Assembly: GCA_035285595.1 (NCBI GenBank)
Contig: JAYKGV010000043.1
Span: 1 to 64,000 of the forward strand
From: VGJW01 sp035285595
Lineage (GTDB): Bacteria > Cyanobacteriota > Sericytochromatia > S15B-MN24 > VGJW01
Reading direction: 5' to 3'
Length of the DNA: 64,000 nucleotides
Within the stretch, counting starts at the first letter, position 1; each line of letters starts with the position of its first letter. This document shows, piece by piece, positions 9,589 through 19,208 of this stretch. Under the pieces are notes generated by a model that was not told the DNA's origin, did no database searches, and saw only the letters and a list, made by a program, of their open reading frames with translations. The position numbers were made by a program, and so were the translations under genes.

Positions 9589-10467
9589 ATGCCCCTGAAT
9601 ACCAAGGAGATCCGTCGCCGGATCAAGAGCGTCCAATCGACGCAGAAGATCACCAAGGCGATGGAAATGGTGGCCGCCGCCAAGGTGCGGCGGGCGCAGG
9701 ACCGGGTTCTGGCCAGTCGTCCCTATGCAGAGCGCATGGGGGCGATGTATGGCGCGGTCGTCCGTGGTCTGCCTCTGGGGGAGGTCCGTCACCCCTTGCT
9801 GGAGTCTCGTCCGGTCCGCAGCGTGCTGCTGATTCTGCTGACGAGTGACAAGGGTCTTTGCGGGGGCTACAACGCCAACGTGATCCGGTTCCTGGTTCAT
9901 CGGGTCCGCGACCTCAAGGCCAAGGGCATCGAGTCCAAGATCCTCGTCGTCGGGACGAAAGGCGTGAATTTCTTCAAGCACGCGAGTTTCAGCGTCGTGG
10001 GTCGCCTTCAGAACCTCCCCCAGGTCCCGACCTTTACAGAGGCCTCGGTCCTGATTGAGGAGGCCCAGAAGCTGTTCGAGGCGGGCGAGGTCGATGCGGT
10101 GGAGCTGGTGCATACCAAGTTCCACAGCATGGTTCGCTACGAGCCCGTGGCCCTGTCGCTCCTGCCCGCGGCCCCCGAGGATGCTCCTGCTTCCACGGGC
10201 GTCTCTGCATCCATGGTTTTCGAGCCGGATGCCGAAGGCATGCTGTCTGAAGTTCTTCCCGCCTATCTGAAGACCATGGCTTACCAGTCCTTGCTGGATG
10301 CCGCGGCTTCCGAGTTGGCCAACAGGATGATGGCCATGGGTGCAGCTTCCAAGAACGCCGGCGAGATGATCAGTCACCTTACGCTCGTTTACAACAAGGC
10401 CCGCCAGGCCGGCATCACCCAGGAGATTCTGGAAGTGGTCGGCGGGGCCGAGGCCCTGAAAGGATAA
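9589..10467 (+). CDS. atpG: ATP synthase F1 subunit gamma
   Basis: This is the central rotor shaft, 292 residues. The N-terminal helix has the signature IRRRIKSVQSTQKITKAMEMVAAAKVRRAQ and the C-terminal helix has ASKNAGEMI and the LVYNKARQAGITQEILEVVGGAEAL pattern. The roughly 35-residue regulatory insertion found in cyanobacterial and chloroplast gamma subunits is absent: the region after MVRYEPVALSLLP is of ordinary length. This fits a non-photosynthetic relative. It lies 11 bases after atpA and 12 before atpD. Confidence 0.96.
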   Translation: MPLNTKEIRRRIKSVQSTQKITKAMEMVAAAKVRRAQDRVLASRPYAERMGAMYGAVVRGLPLGEVRHPLLESRPVRSVLLILLTSDKGLCGGYNANVIRFLVHRVRDLKAKGIESKILVVGTKGVNFFKHASFSVVGRLQNLPQVPTFTEASVLIEEAQKLFEAGEVDAVELVHTKFHSMVRYEPVALSLLPAAPEDAPASTGVSASMVFEPDAEGMLSEVLPAYLKTMAYQSLLDAAASELANRMMAMGAASKNAGEMISHLTLVYNKARQAGITQEILEVVGGAEALKG

Positions 10468-10479
10468 GAGGTTCAAGCC

Positions 10480-11916
<1,437 letters not shown>

Positions 11917-11928
11917 GGGGTAGGAGCG

Positions 11929-12351
11929 ATGCCTATCACCCTGGACGTGATCACCCCTGAGCGCAAGGTTCTCTCCGAGGTGGTCGACTTCGTGAAGGCC
12001 CGTGCCCATGAAGGGGAGCTCGGTGTGCTCCCCGGGCACGCGCCCTTGTTCACGTCCCTGCGCAGCGATCTGGTCGTGGCGCGCAAGGGACAGGAGGAGA
12101 TCGTGCTGGCGGTGATGGGCGGATTTCTCGAGGTGTCTCCCACCGGCGTGACTGTGCTCTCCCCTGCGGCGGAGCGCGCCGACGAGATTGACAGCTTGCG
12201 GGCCGAGGAAGCCCGCAAGCGTGCCCAGATCGAGATTGATCGTACGCGAACCACCGAAGGCGAGGCGGCCTTGTCTCGTGCGCTTGTCCGTCTGAAGGCC
12301 GTTCAGCTGTTGGGTGGGCGTCGCATCAAAGGCATGCGCCCACCGGTCTGA
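11929..12351 (+). CDS. atpC: ATP synthase F1 subunit epsilon
   Basis: This last subunit of the complex has 140 residues. The N-terminal beta-sandwich (about 1-85) carries LDVITPERKVLSEVVDFV and the signature GELGVLPGHAPLFTSL. Two C-terminal helices (about 90-135) are of full length, so the inhibitory extended state seen in other bacteria is structurally possible. It lies 12 bases after atpD and is followed at once by a strong terminator, marking the end of the 11-gene operon. Confidence 0.95.
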   Translation: MPITLDVITPERKVLSEVVDFVKARAHEGELGVLPGHAPLFTSLRSDLVVARKGQEEIVLAVMGGFLEVSPTGVTVLSPAAERADEIDSLRAEEARKRAQIEIDRTRTTEGEAALSRALVRLKAVQLLGGRRIKGMRPPV

Positions 12352-12361
12352 CTCCGGGTCT

Positions 12362-13102
12362 CTAGGCAAGGTATGGGGTCTCCCCCGGACCCATGGTTCG
12401 GGGGAGACCTTGTTTCAGAGATACTCCGGCCTCCGGATCCCAGCGATACCCGTGACCTGCTCGCGTCGTGATGGCGTGGCGAGCCGCGCCGAGCTTTGCT
12501 CGCAGTCGTCTCACGTGGGTGCGGATGATGTCTGGATGCCCTTCCCCAGGCGTATAGCAGAGGGCGCCGCTGAGCAGCTCATGGACCCTGACGTGCTGTC
12601 CAGGCCTCCGGGCCAAGTAGCTCAGGATGGAGGCCTCGGAGGGGGTCAGGTGAATAGGACGATCCAACACGTGAATCCAGGGGCAGGGCTGTACCTGATC
12701 CGGCAGTACGTTTCGGGGCCGTAGTCTCTGGGCCCGACGCCCGAGTCCCTCGAGCCTCGCAAGGAGTTCACGCTCCTCGAAGGGTGGAGCGAGGACCTCC
12801 GAGCATCCGGTGGCCCAAGCAAGATGGCGGACGGTGGAACTTTGGTGGTCTAGCGTCACCAGGACGGGCCCTTGGGGCAAAGCGCCGCTCCTGATCCTGG
12901 CGGCAAGGTGGCTGCTGGCCTCCATGGCGTCCCCTGGGAGATGGACGTGGCCAACTGTGGGCCGATGCGTATCCGGCCTGAGGCGTCCGAGTTCCTTCCA
13001 GTCCGTGACCGGAAGGTAGGCCCAGCCGAGGCGCCGGGCCGCCTGCGACAACGTGTGCCGTAGATGCTGCGCTGCTCCGATGCTCCAAAGTTCCATCCGC
13101 AT
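12362..13102 (-). CDS. OmpR-type winged-helix regulator with degenerate receiver domain
   Basis: The 246-residue protein has a clear C-terminal Trans_reg_C DNA-binding domain (about residues 140-225). It includes LTPSEASILSYLARRPGQHV, the recognition region with IRTHVRRLRAKL, and the wing ending in RAGHGYRW. The N-terminal 120 residues fold-match a receiver domain only loosely. The acidic cluster that binds Mg2+ and the phospho-acceptor Asp are missing, and the conserved Lys of the KPF motif is Pro (APPFEERELLARL). Phosphorylation-independent control is inferred. No histidine kinase is adjacent. It is divergent from a similar regulator at 13256, and both probably share the 153-base intergenic region. 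Confidence 0.85.
   Translation of the reverse strand: MRMELWSIGAAQHLRHTLSQAARRLGWAYLPVTDWKELGRLRPDTHRPTVGHVHLPGDAMEASSHLAARIRSGALPQGPVLVTLDHQSSTVRHLAWATGCSEVLAPPFEERELLARLEGLGRRAQRLRPRNVLPDQVQPCPWIHVLDRPIHLTPSEASILSYLARRPGQHVRVHELLSGALCYTPGEGHPDIIRTHVRRLRAKLGAARHAITTRAGHGYRWDPEAGVSLKQGLPRTMGPGETPYLA
12377..12415 (+). terminator. Intrinsic terminator of the ATP synthase operon
   Basis: A perfect 11-base stem (GGTCTCCCCCG, 12377-12387, with 12399-12409) closes an 11-base loop and is followed by TTGTTT. It starts 26 bases after the atpC stop. It lies within the 3' end of the converging regulator gene, so the same bases encode the last residues of that protein. Confidence 0.85.
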
Positions 13103-13255
13103 CTCCTCCGTGCATGCTCCCCACGAGGGGATGTTGCCTCGGCAAGAGGGTGGGGGCCATCACGATGGCCGGGACATCTCGTCAGGATTGCCCAACGATT
13201 CGTGGCGTGGGTCGGGGACCTAGTTCATATCCAGCCCTGAAAAAGGAGGTCCTTG

Positions 13256-13993
13256 ATGAAGCGCACCCGTTCCGGCCGCGAGGTGCTTCTGGCTTTGTCC
13301 GATCCGTCCCTGGAGCATCTGCTGCTCGCCATGTGGACCGACGTCCAGTTTCCCTTTCGTCCCGTGCGGAGTCGTGCGGAGCTGGAGGGTTTGCTACCGC
13401 GCGGGCACTTCGGGGGTATTGTGCTGGACCTCGACCTGTGGAGTCATCCCCCGGTTGAGCGCTGGTCCTCAACCACCGAAGGCGGTCTGGCCGGTCGCCC
13501 CGTACTCCTCGTTGTGCCGTCGGAGGCTCGGGAGCGCCGGGCCGCCCTGCTGGCGGCGGGAGCGTCGGACGTGCTGTCTCATCCCGTGGAGGTCGTGGAG
13601 CTCTATTTGCGCCTCCAGGCCCGTCTGCGCCAGATCGCTCCCGGTCCTCGACCTGAGGGCATCATTCGTCTGGGCCCTTGGGTCCTGGATTTTGATCGGT
13701 CCGAGTGGCGTGATGGCGACCGTGTCATTCACCTTACGCCGCTCGAACAAGCCTTGATGGGCTGCTTGCTCGAGACCCCCGGGCGTGTCGTGCCCATGGA
13801 GAGACTGCTCGCGGAGGGGCTTGGCCACGCGGCCGGCCAAGGCAGCCCCGAGGCGGTGCGTAATCACGTTCGCAATCTTCGCCGCAAGCTGGAGCGTCAT
13901 CCCAGGCAACCAGAGATGCTGCGCAACATTCCTGGCGTGGGCTATATGCTCCAGCTGCCTGTGGACCAAACCCTGCACCAAAGTTTTACCTGA
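13256..13993 (+). CDS. OmpR-type winged-helix regulator with degenerate receiver domain (paralogue)
   Basis: The 245-residue product starts at an ATG preceded by AAGGAGG at seven bases, one of the best ribosome-binding sites in the window. The C-terminal winged-helix domain (about 140-235) shows HLTPLEQALMGCLLETPGRV, then VRNHVRNLRRKLERHP and a wing with IPGVGYML. The receiver-like N-terminus keeps an Asp-rich strand (GIVLDLDLW) that could include the phospho-acceptor, but the first acidic pair is reduced to LSDPS and the conserved Lys-Pro is His-Pro (DVLSHPVEVVELYLRL). It is therefore an atypical response regulator, paralogous to the gene on the opposite strand. A glycine-zipper protein follows 82 bases downstream on the same strand. 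Confidence 0.87.
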   Translation: MKRTRSGREVLLALSDPSLEHLLLAMWTDVQFPFRPVRSRAELEGLLPRGHFGGIVLDLDLWSHPPVERWSSTTEGGLAGRPVLLVVPSEARERRAALLAAGASDVLSHPVEVVELYLRLQARLRQIAPGPRPEGIIRLGPWVLDFDRSEWRDGDRVIHLTPLEQALMGCLLETPGRVVPMERLLAEGLGHAAGQGSPEAVRNHVRNLRRKLERHPRQPEMLRNIPGVGYMLQLPVDQTLHQSFT

Positions 13994-14075
13994 TTCATGT
14001 CGGGCATTTACCCTTTCGGCTCCTCGTTCCCCGGACAACTCCCTTGTCAGTCGCATCGGTCTTCGAGGTCCCCCC

Positions 14076-14795
14076 ATGACGATGGTACCTGCCGTATCCC
14101 CTTGGTCCTCCGCCGGTGTGGTGCCCACGCCGCCCGTGCTTGCTCCCGCTCCGCAGCCCCAGCCGCAGCCGCAGCCCCTTCCGGCCCCGATACAGGACCA
14201 GTACGTGCCAGGCGCCGGGCCTGTCGCCGGGATGCAGCAGCCCGTGCCTGCCGCGGCACCCATGGACCCGGCTGCTCGTCCGGGTGCCCACACGTTGAAT
14301 GTCATCGGTGCAGTGGTGCCCGTGCGAATGGTTCCCGAAATGATGAACCGTGCAGCGGCATCAGCCGTGGCCCGGTCGGCCGACGCCGGACTAATGCTCA
14401 AGGCCTCGGTCGAGGGGATCAAGGGTCTCAAGCCTACCTTTGGGGCGGCATTGGGCCAAGCTCTCAATCCATTGAACCTGTTCCGCAGCCTCAAGCTGGG
14501 CGCTCTCATTAGTTTCCCGCTCGCATTCGTGCAGAATTTCATCGACATGCGAAAGGGCCAGCTCACCACCAACCAGATGCTGGCGGGCACGGTGGCGGAC
14601 GGCATTGGCTACACGGTGGCCGGTTCCCTCGGGACGGCGATTGGTGGCTTGGTGGGCTCCGTGGTGCCAGTGGCCGGCACCCTCGTGGGGATGCTGGTCG
14701 GAGGCGCCATCGGAATTCTGGGTAGCGAGCTTTACGACAAGGCTTTCAAGCCCGATTTCCGCAAGACAGTCGAAGCCAAGATGTTCCAGGGATGA
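14076..14795 (+). CDS. Glycine-zipper hypothetical protein (copy A)
   Basis: The function is unknown. The ATG at 14076 follows GAGG at eight bases; the product has about 239 residues. It begins with a Pro/Gln/Ala-rich segment (about 1-75), has an amphipathic middle part, and ends with a roughly 100-residue module. That module runs from QNFIDMRKGQLTTNQ through DGIGYTVAGSLG to a Gly-zipper hairpin (IGGLVGSVVPVAGTLVGMLVGG) and ends with LYDKAFKP. The same module is found in the proteins at 32473 and 34427. The zipper suggests a pair of tightly packed membrane-inserting helices. There is no signal peptide. It converges with the YiiX-like gene. Confidence 0.72.
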   Translation: MTMVPAVSPWSSAGVVPTPPVLAPAPQPQPQPQPLPAPIQDQYVPGAGPVAGMQQPVPAAAPMDPAARPGAHTLNVIGAVVPVRMVPEMMNRAAASAVARSADAGLMLKASVEGIKGLKPTFGAALGQALNPLNLFRSLKLGALISFPLAFVQNFIDMRKGQLTTNQMLAGTVADGIGYTVAGSLGTAIGGLVGSVVPVAGTLVGMLVGGAIGILGSELYDKAFKPDFRKTVEAKMFQG

Positions 14796-14847
14796 CGCCC
14801 GGGCTTGTCCGGGGCTTCTTCATCGGTTGCCGTAGCCGGGTCGCTGC

Positions 14848-15987
14848 TCAGCGGCTCGGTTCCGGATCCATCCGGCGTCCTTTGGTGTTGAAGTCTCTGA
14901 CAGGAAGTCCGCCCCAAGCCAGATCGGTCGGGGAGACAAAGCGCGGCGAGGTGGTTTGTCGCGTGCCGACGGTATCGGTGGCCATGCTCATCACGGCGGC
15001 CATCGGATTGGGCCTGAGCTTTGGCAAGACGGAACGAATCAGAGTACTCGCCAGATCCAGTGGCCCTTTGCCTGACAGGACACTTCCGACCAAGGGTCTA
15101 AGGGTCTCATTCGGACGGAGAGGATTTGCAGCGTCAAGGGCCGCGTGAACGGCCTTCATCCCGACGTTGAGAGATGGCGCAGTGGCCAAGGGGAGGCGCA
15201 TGCCCGCCCCCTCGCGGGAGGTCCACGCCAAAAACGTGAGCTCGCTGCAATAAAAAGCCTTCTCTCCGCCGTTACCGTGGTCGTGGTTCGTGAAAGCAAA
15301 GTCATAAGGACGCCCGAGTTGGCGTTCCGCATATGCAATGGCTTTTTGAACGGCTGCTTCTCGTTGGGCAGCAGGCAGAGCATCCGCCGGCCGCAACACC
15401 CGGAAAGCGATATGCCGCACGGCATAATCCACCATCCGGGACCTACGCACTCGGTTGCCTGTGGGGTCGTTCTTGGCTCCGGTGACGCCGATGGCCTCGA
15501 TGAACTCGGGCTGAGGCCCGTCTTTCACCACCAACAAGGCATGATTGTAGGGGCCGCCCGTCATGCCGGTCACGGGATCCTGGGGCAGGAACTCGGCGGT
15601 AAGGACGATGTCTCCGCGGCGCAGGTTTTTGGCCAGCTCCTGTAGCTCGGGAGTTCCAGCCAGTGTTCGCGCACCTTTCAGCATCAGGGCTGGGTCCGTC
15701 CAACTCATCGAGCGTGCAGGGGCTCCGGGGCGCATGGCCAGAGCTTCCGCTGCCGCCCGGCTGTTGCCTTTGGCCTTGACATACTCAGGTGGCAGCCAAC
15801 CTGCAGCCAGCAAGGCCTGCTCTTCCGCTTGCCGCGCAGGAGCTGACAAGGTCCTCACGTCCACGCTGCCAGAAAGCTCTCGGCGCTTCTCGGCCCGAGG
15901 CGGGGGGGCCAAGGCGTGCCGAGCAGGCTGAGACGGCGCCGACGTCCCGTGGGACCGGACCTTCTGTCGCAGGCTGGGGCTACTCAT
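14848..15987 (-). CDS. YiiX/YebB-like permuted papain-fold hydrolase
   Basis: The 379-residue protein carries a permuted NlpC/P60-type domain at about residues 120-260. The catalytic pair is visible as His149 in PYNHALLVV and Cys247 in AFYCSELTFLAW, with an acidic residue in EFIEAIG (161-166) as probable third member. This order (His before Cys) is that of the YiiX/DUF830 group of amidases, which act on peptidoglycan peptides or acyl chains. The first 115 residues are basic and Pro/Ala-rich. The last 100 are also low in recognisable structure, and there is no signal peptide. The gene is alone on its strand next to a glycine-zipper gene, and other peptidoglycan-active proteins lie nearby. Confidence 0.78.
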   Translation of the reverse strand: MSSPSLRQKVRSHGTSAPSQPARHALAPPPRAEKRRELSGSVDVRTLSAPARQAEEQALLAAGWLPPEYVKAKGNSRAAAEALAMRPGAPARSMSWTDPALMLKGARTLAGTPELQELAKNLRRGDIVLTAEFLPQDPVTGMTGGPYNHALLVVKDGPQPEFIEAIGVTGAKNDPTGNRVRRSRMVDYAVRHIAFRVLRPADALPAAQREAAVQKAIAYAERQLGRPYDFAFTNHDHGNGGEKAFYCSELTFLAWTSREGAGMRLPLATAPSLNVGMKAVHAALDAANPLRPNETLRPLVGSVLSGKGPLDLASTLIRSVLPKLRPNPMAAVMSMATDTVGTRQTTSPRFVSPTDLAWGGLPVRDFNTKGRRMDPEPSR

Positions 15988-16271
15988 CGTCCTTGGATCT
16001 TATGCCCTGAGAATGGGAAAGGCTTGCGCGGCTCAGGTCCCGAAGGCCAGGCCACTCCGGCCGCCCTGATCATGACGAGGCGCACAAAGACTTGCCAGGT
16101 GACCCGTCATGTGCGGCGACGTTACGGGGGCGTCGGAAGCAGCCCGTCTCTGTCACGAAGTCCTCGCTTGCGTTGGGGCGCCAGGGGGCTCGTGCCTCGC
16201 TACGATGTGTCTCTGTCGCTCATCCGTTGCTGCCCCCCGACCCCGCACCTCTCCTTTGCCTGGCCTGCCTT
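15988..16271. other. Intergenic region, no gene seen
   Basis: This stretch of about 285 bases lies between the YiiX-like gene (reading away) and the terminator of the pyrophosphatase gene. It should contain the YiiX-like promoter. CATAAGAT just upstream of that gene on the minus strand is a possible -10 element, but I cannot support a -35. Open frames here look like non-coding shadows. Confidence 0.3.
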
Positions 16272-16279
16272 CCAACAAG

Positions 16280-16314
16280 GAATCCCCCGGGGACGAGACG
16301 TCCTCGGGGGATTC
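16280..16314 (-). terminator. Terminator hairpin of hppA
   Basis: On the minus strand GAATCCCCCGAGGACG pairs with the complementary arm around a short TCTC loop (16314-16280). The stem is long and GC-rich; the following tract CTTGTTGG is only weakly T-rich. It begins 15 bases after the hppA stop codon. Confidence 0.7.
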
Positions 16315-16328
16315 TACCTGCGCCTTGG

Positions 16329-18455
16329 TTACGGATGCAGCTGTGTCGCGAAGGCTGTGACAACCAGCAGGGCCACGATGTTCAGGATCTTGATCATCGG
16401 GTTGAGGGCAGGGCCTGCAGTGTCCTTGAAGGGATCCCCCACAGTGTCGCCCACGACGGCCGCTTTGTGGGCGTCTGAGCCCTTGCCCCCGAAGGAGCCA
16501 AGCTCGATGTACTTCTTGGCGTTATCCCAGGCACCGCCACCCGTGGCCATCATCAGGGCCATCAGCATGCCCGTGAGGATGGCGCCTGACAACATGCCGG
16601 CCAGCAGCTTGATACCCACGAAAGCCGCGACGACCGGGGCCAGCACCGCGATGGCACCGGGAAGAAGCATCTCGCGGATGGCGGCACGGGTCACGAGGTC
16701 GACGGCCTTGCCGTAGTCCGGCTTCTGCGTGCGGTCCATGATGCCGGGCATCTCGCGGAACTGCCGCCGCACTTCGACGATGACGGCCTGTGCAGCCTTG
16801 CCGACGGCATTCATGAACATCGACGACGCGAGGAAGGGCAGCATGCCGCCCAGGAACAGACCCATGATGATCATGGGATCTTGCAGCGTGTATTCGATGC
16901 CCTTCAGGTTCTCGAAGCCATCGACCTTCTTCGTGAAGGTGATGAAGAGCGCCAGTGCGCCCAAGCCGGCGGATCCGATGGCGTAGCCCTTGGTGACGGC
17001 CTTCGTCGTGTTGCCCACGGCATCGAGCTTGTCCGTGATCTCGCGAACGTTGCCGGGAAGTTCGCTCATCTCGGCGATACCGCCGGCATTGTCGGTAATG
17101 GGGCCGTAAGAGTCGATCGCGACCACCATGCCGGCTGTGGACAGCATGCCGACCGCGGCGACGGCGATGCCGTAGGCACCCATGATAAGGGTGCTCACGC
17201 CCTCACCGGCGAGGCCCTGGGTCGTGAAGAACGAGCCGGCAATGCCCGCGACGATGATGACGATGGGTACAGCGGTGGACTCCATGCCCACGGCGAGACC
17301 CGAGATGATGTTGGTCGCAGGACCGGTCTGCGAAGCCTCGGCGATGACCTTGACCGGCCGGAAGTTGGTCGAGGTGTAGTACTCGGTGATGAGCGTGATG
17401 AGCACCATGACGGCAAGACCGATCGATCCCGCCCAGAAGAACGGCATGGCGTTGTCGCCCATCACCTTCCCGACGAGGTAGTAGAACAGCGCGACCGACA
17501 CCCCGGTGGTCGCGAAAAGTCCCTTGTAGAGAGCCCCCATGATGTTCTCGCTCGGGCTGAGCCGTACGAAGAAGGAGCCTACGATCGAAGCAATGATCGC
17601 CGCGGCACCGAGCGCGAGGGGCAGCAGCACGCCTTGCGCGGTCCCCGGGAAGGCGAATTGACCCAGCAACATGCCTGCGATCATCGTGACGACGTAGGTT
17701 TCGAAGAGGTCGGCGCCCATGCCTGCACAGTCCCCGACGTTGTCACCCACGTTGTCGGCGATGGTGGCGGGGTTACGCGGGTCGTCCTCAGGAATGCCTG
17801 CCTCGACCTTGCCGACGAGGTCTCCGCCGACGTCGGCTGCCTTGGTGAAGATGCCACCGCCCACCCGGGCGAACAGCGAGATCAAGCTGGCGCCGAAGCC
17901 CATGCCTTCGAGCGCGAGGTTGAACAGTTCACGGTTGTGCTCGGCGCCCGTTGCGGCGGCATCTGCCGGGAACAGCCACATGAAGAACGCGGCCACGCCC
18001 AGGAGGCCGAGCCCGACGATGGCAAAGCCCGTGACGGCCCCTCCGCGGAACGCCACGTCAAGGGCCGGCGCGAGGCCTTTCTCTGCGGCCGCGGTGGTAC
18101 GGACGTTGGCACGGACCGAGATGTTCATGCCGGCGTAACCCGCGAAACCGGAGAAGACCGCCCCGACGACGAAGCCCAGGGCCGGAACTGCTCCATGCAT
18201 GGCATCGTCTGCCGTGCGGAAGAAGAAGAAGATGAGCACGGCCAGAACCAGCGATACGCCGGCGATGGTCGTGTACTGCCGATTGAGATAGGCCGCCGCG
18301 CCCTCTTGGATGGCGCCCGAGATCTCCTGCATCCGGGCATTCCCGGCCGGCTGCCTGAGCACCCAGCCCGTCAGGCCGCCGGCGACCACGAGGGCGGCAA
18401 GGGATGCTGCTATGGAGAACCACGTGATCAAGCTGAACAGCTGTTCGGGAGCCAT
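16329..18455 (-). CDS. hppA: Membrane-bound proton-translocating pyrophosphatase
   Basis: This integral membrane enzyme of about 16 helices couples hydrolysis of pyrophosphate to ion pumping. The substrate motif is DVGGDLVGKVEAGIPEDDPR, followed by the paired acidic motifs DNVGDNVGDCAGMGADLFE and, near the end, GDTVGDPFKDTAGPALN. The sequence GNTTKAVTKG has Lys where K+-dependent enzymes have Ala. In characterised members (Rhodospirillum rubrum type) that marks a K+-independent H+ pump. The ATG at 18455 follows AAGGAAGG and gives 708 residues. The in-frame GTG at 18497 has no ribosome-binding site. The gene would allow the cell to use biosynthetic pyrophosphate to support the proton gradient used by the adjacent-region ATP synthase. 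Confidence 0.97.
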   Translation of the reverse strand: MAPEQLFSLITWFSIAASLAALVVAGGLTGWVLRQPAGNARMQEISGAIQEGAAAYLNRQYTTIAGVSLVLAVLIFFFFRTADDAMHGAVPALGFVVGAVFSGFAGYAGMNISVRANVRTTAAAEKGLAPALDVAFRGGAVTGFAIVGLGLLGVAAFFMWLFPADAAATGAEHNRELFNLALEGMGFGASLISLFARVGGGIFTKAADVGGDLVGKVEAGIPEDDPRNPATIADNVGDNVGDCAGMGADLFETYVVTMIAGMLLGQFAFPGTAQGVLLPLALGAAAIIASIVGSFFVRLSPSENIMGALYKGLFATTGVSVALFYYLVGKVMGDNAMPFFWAGSIGLAVMVLITLITEYYTSTNFRPVKVIAEASQTGPATNIISGLAVGMESTAVPIVIIVAGIAGSFFTTQGLAGEGVSTLIMGAYGIAVAAVGMLSTAGMVVAIDSYGPITDNAGGIAEMSELPGNVREITDKLDAVGNTTKAVTKGYAIGSAGLGALALFITFTKKVDGFENLKGIEYTLQDPMIIMGLFLGGMLPFLASSMFMNAVGKAAQAVIVEVRRQFREMPGIMDRTQKPDYGKAVDLVTRAAIREMLLPGAIAVLAPVVAAFVGIKLLAGMLSGAILTGMLMALMMATGGGAWDNAKKYIELGSFGGKGSDAHKAAVVGDTVGDPFKDTAGPALNPMIKILNIVALLVVTAFATQLHP

Positions 18456-18524
18456 GGGTTCGGGGACCTTCCTTGCTGGGAGGGCGTTGTGGTCCACGGG
18501 GGACCGTCGCCGCGACGTTGACCG

Positions 18525-18553
18525 TTGCCTCGGATGACCAAGGGCAGGATAAA
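18525..18553 (+). promoter_or_regulatory. Sigma-70 promoter of the cNMP-binding protein gene
   Basis: TTGCCT (18525-18530) and GATAAA (18548-18553) are separated by 17 bases. The predicted transcript starts near 18560. This argues against any coding start at 18525 and for the GTG at 18660. Confidence 0.65.
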
Positions 18554-18659
18554 AGACGACAAAGGGAGACTGAAAGGGTATGTTACGAAAGAATCGAGCA
18601 GGGGGTCAAGGTCGCCGGTTGGCGCGGCAGCCTTGTCACGTCCCCGAGAGGAGCCGTAC

Positions 18660-19208
18660 GTGACCGAAGCATCCAAGAAGTCCCCCGGCTGGGATCGTCC
18701 CGTGACGTCCAAGGGCGAGCTCCCGTCCGGTTCACAGGCCGTTTCTCCCCCCAAGACCTGGACGTGCGGTCCGGGCAAGCCGGTCTTCAAGGACGGTGAG
18801 ACCACTTACGACGTGATCATCCTCGACGAGGGTGAAGTCGAGGTGTTGGTGGGGGACGAGCGTGTGGCTGTCGTGAAGGGGCCCGGTGCCGTCCTGGGTG
18901 AGGTCGGAGCCTTGTTGCGCAAGCCGAGGTCTGCGACGGTCCGAGCGCTTACGCCGTGTTCCTTCACGGTCTACCGCAATTTCGAGTCGCTGATGGCCCA
19001 TGAGCCGGCGATCCTGTTGCAGGTGGCCCGTACGCTGGCAGAGAGGCTCGCGGGGACCAACGAAAGAATCGACCGTGTGTTTACCCTCCTGCACAAGGCA
19101 AAAGTGGAAGAAGACATCGTCGAGGCTGTCGCCGAAACCATGCAAGGTGCTCGCGTCAAGGGTGAGGACCTGGTGCGGCGTGGCTTCTGGTCCAAGCTGG
19201 GCTTCTAG
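18660..19208 (+). CDS. Cyclic-nucleotide-binding domain protein
   Basis: The product of about 182 residues (GTG start after GAGAGGAG) contains a single CRP-type cyclic-nucleotide-binding domain at about residues 25-135. The phosphate-binding cassette is intact: GEVGALLRKPRSATVRA has the Gly-Glu and the Arg needed to hold cAMP or cGMP. There is no helix-turn-helix, so it is not a transcription factor. The C-terminal 50 residues form a charged helix and a short basic end. A stand-alone sensor that acts through protein contacts is inferred. Its last codons share the four bases CTAG with the stop of the converging helicase gene. Confidence 0.8.
   Translation: MTEASKKSPGWDRPVTSKGELPSGSQAVSPPKTWTCGPGKPVFKDGETTYDVIILDEGEVEVLVGDERVAVVKGPGAVLGEVGALLRKPRSATVRALTPCSFTVYRNFESLMAHEPAILLQVARTLAERLAGTNERIDRVFTLLHKAKVEEDIVEAVAETMQGARVKGEDLVRRGFWSKLGF

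Noticed and set aside
16881..18521. 546-codon open frame on the plus strand
   Set aside because: It lies entirely antisense to hppA and has the composition of a shadow (His/Asp/Arg/Glu-rich without motifs).
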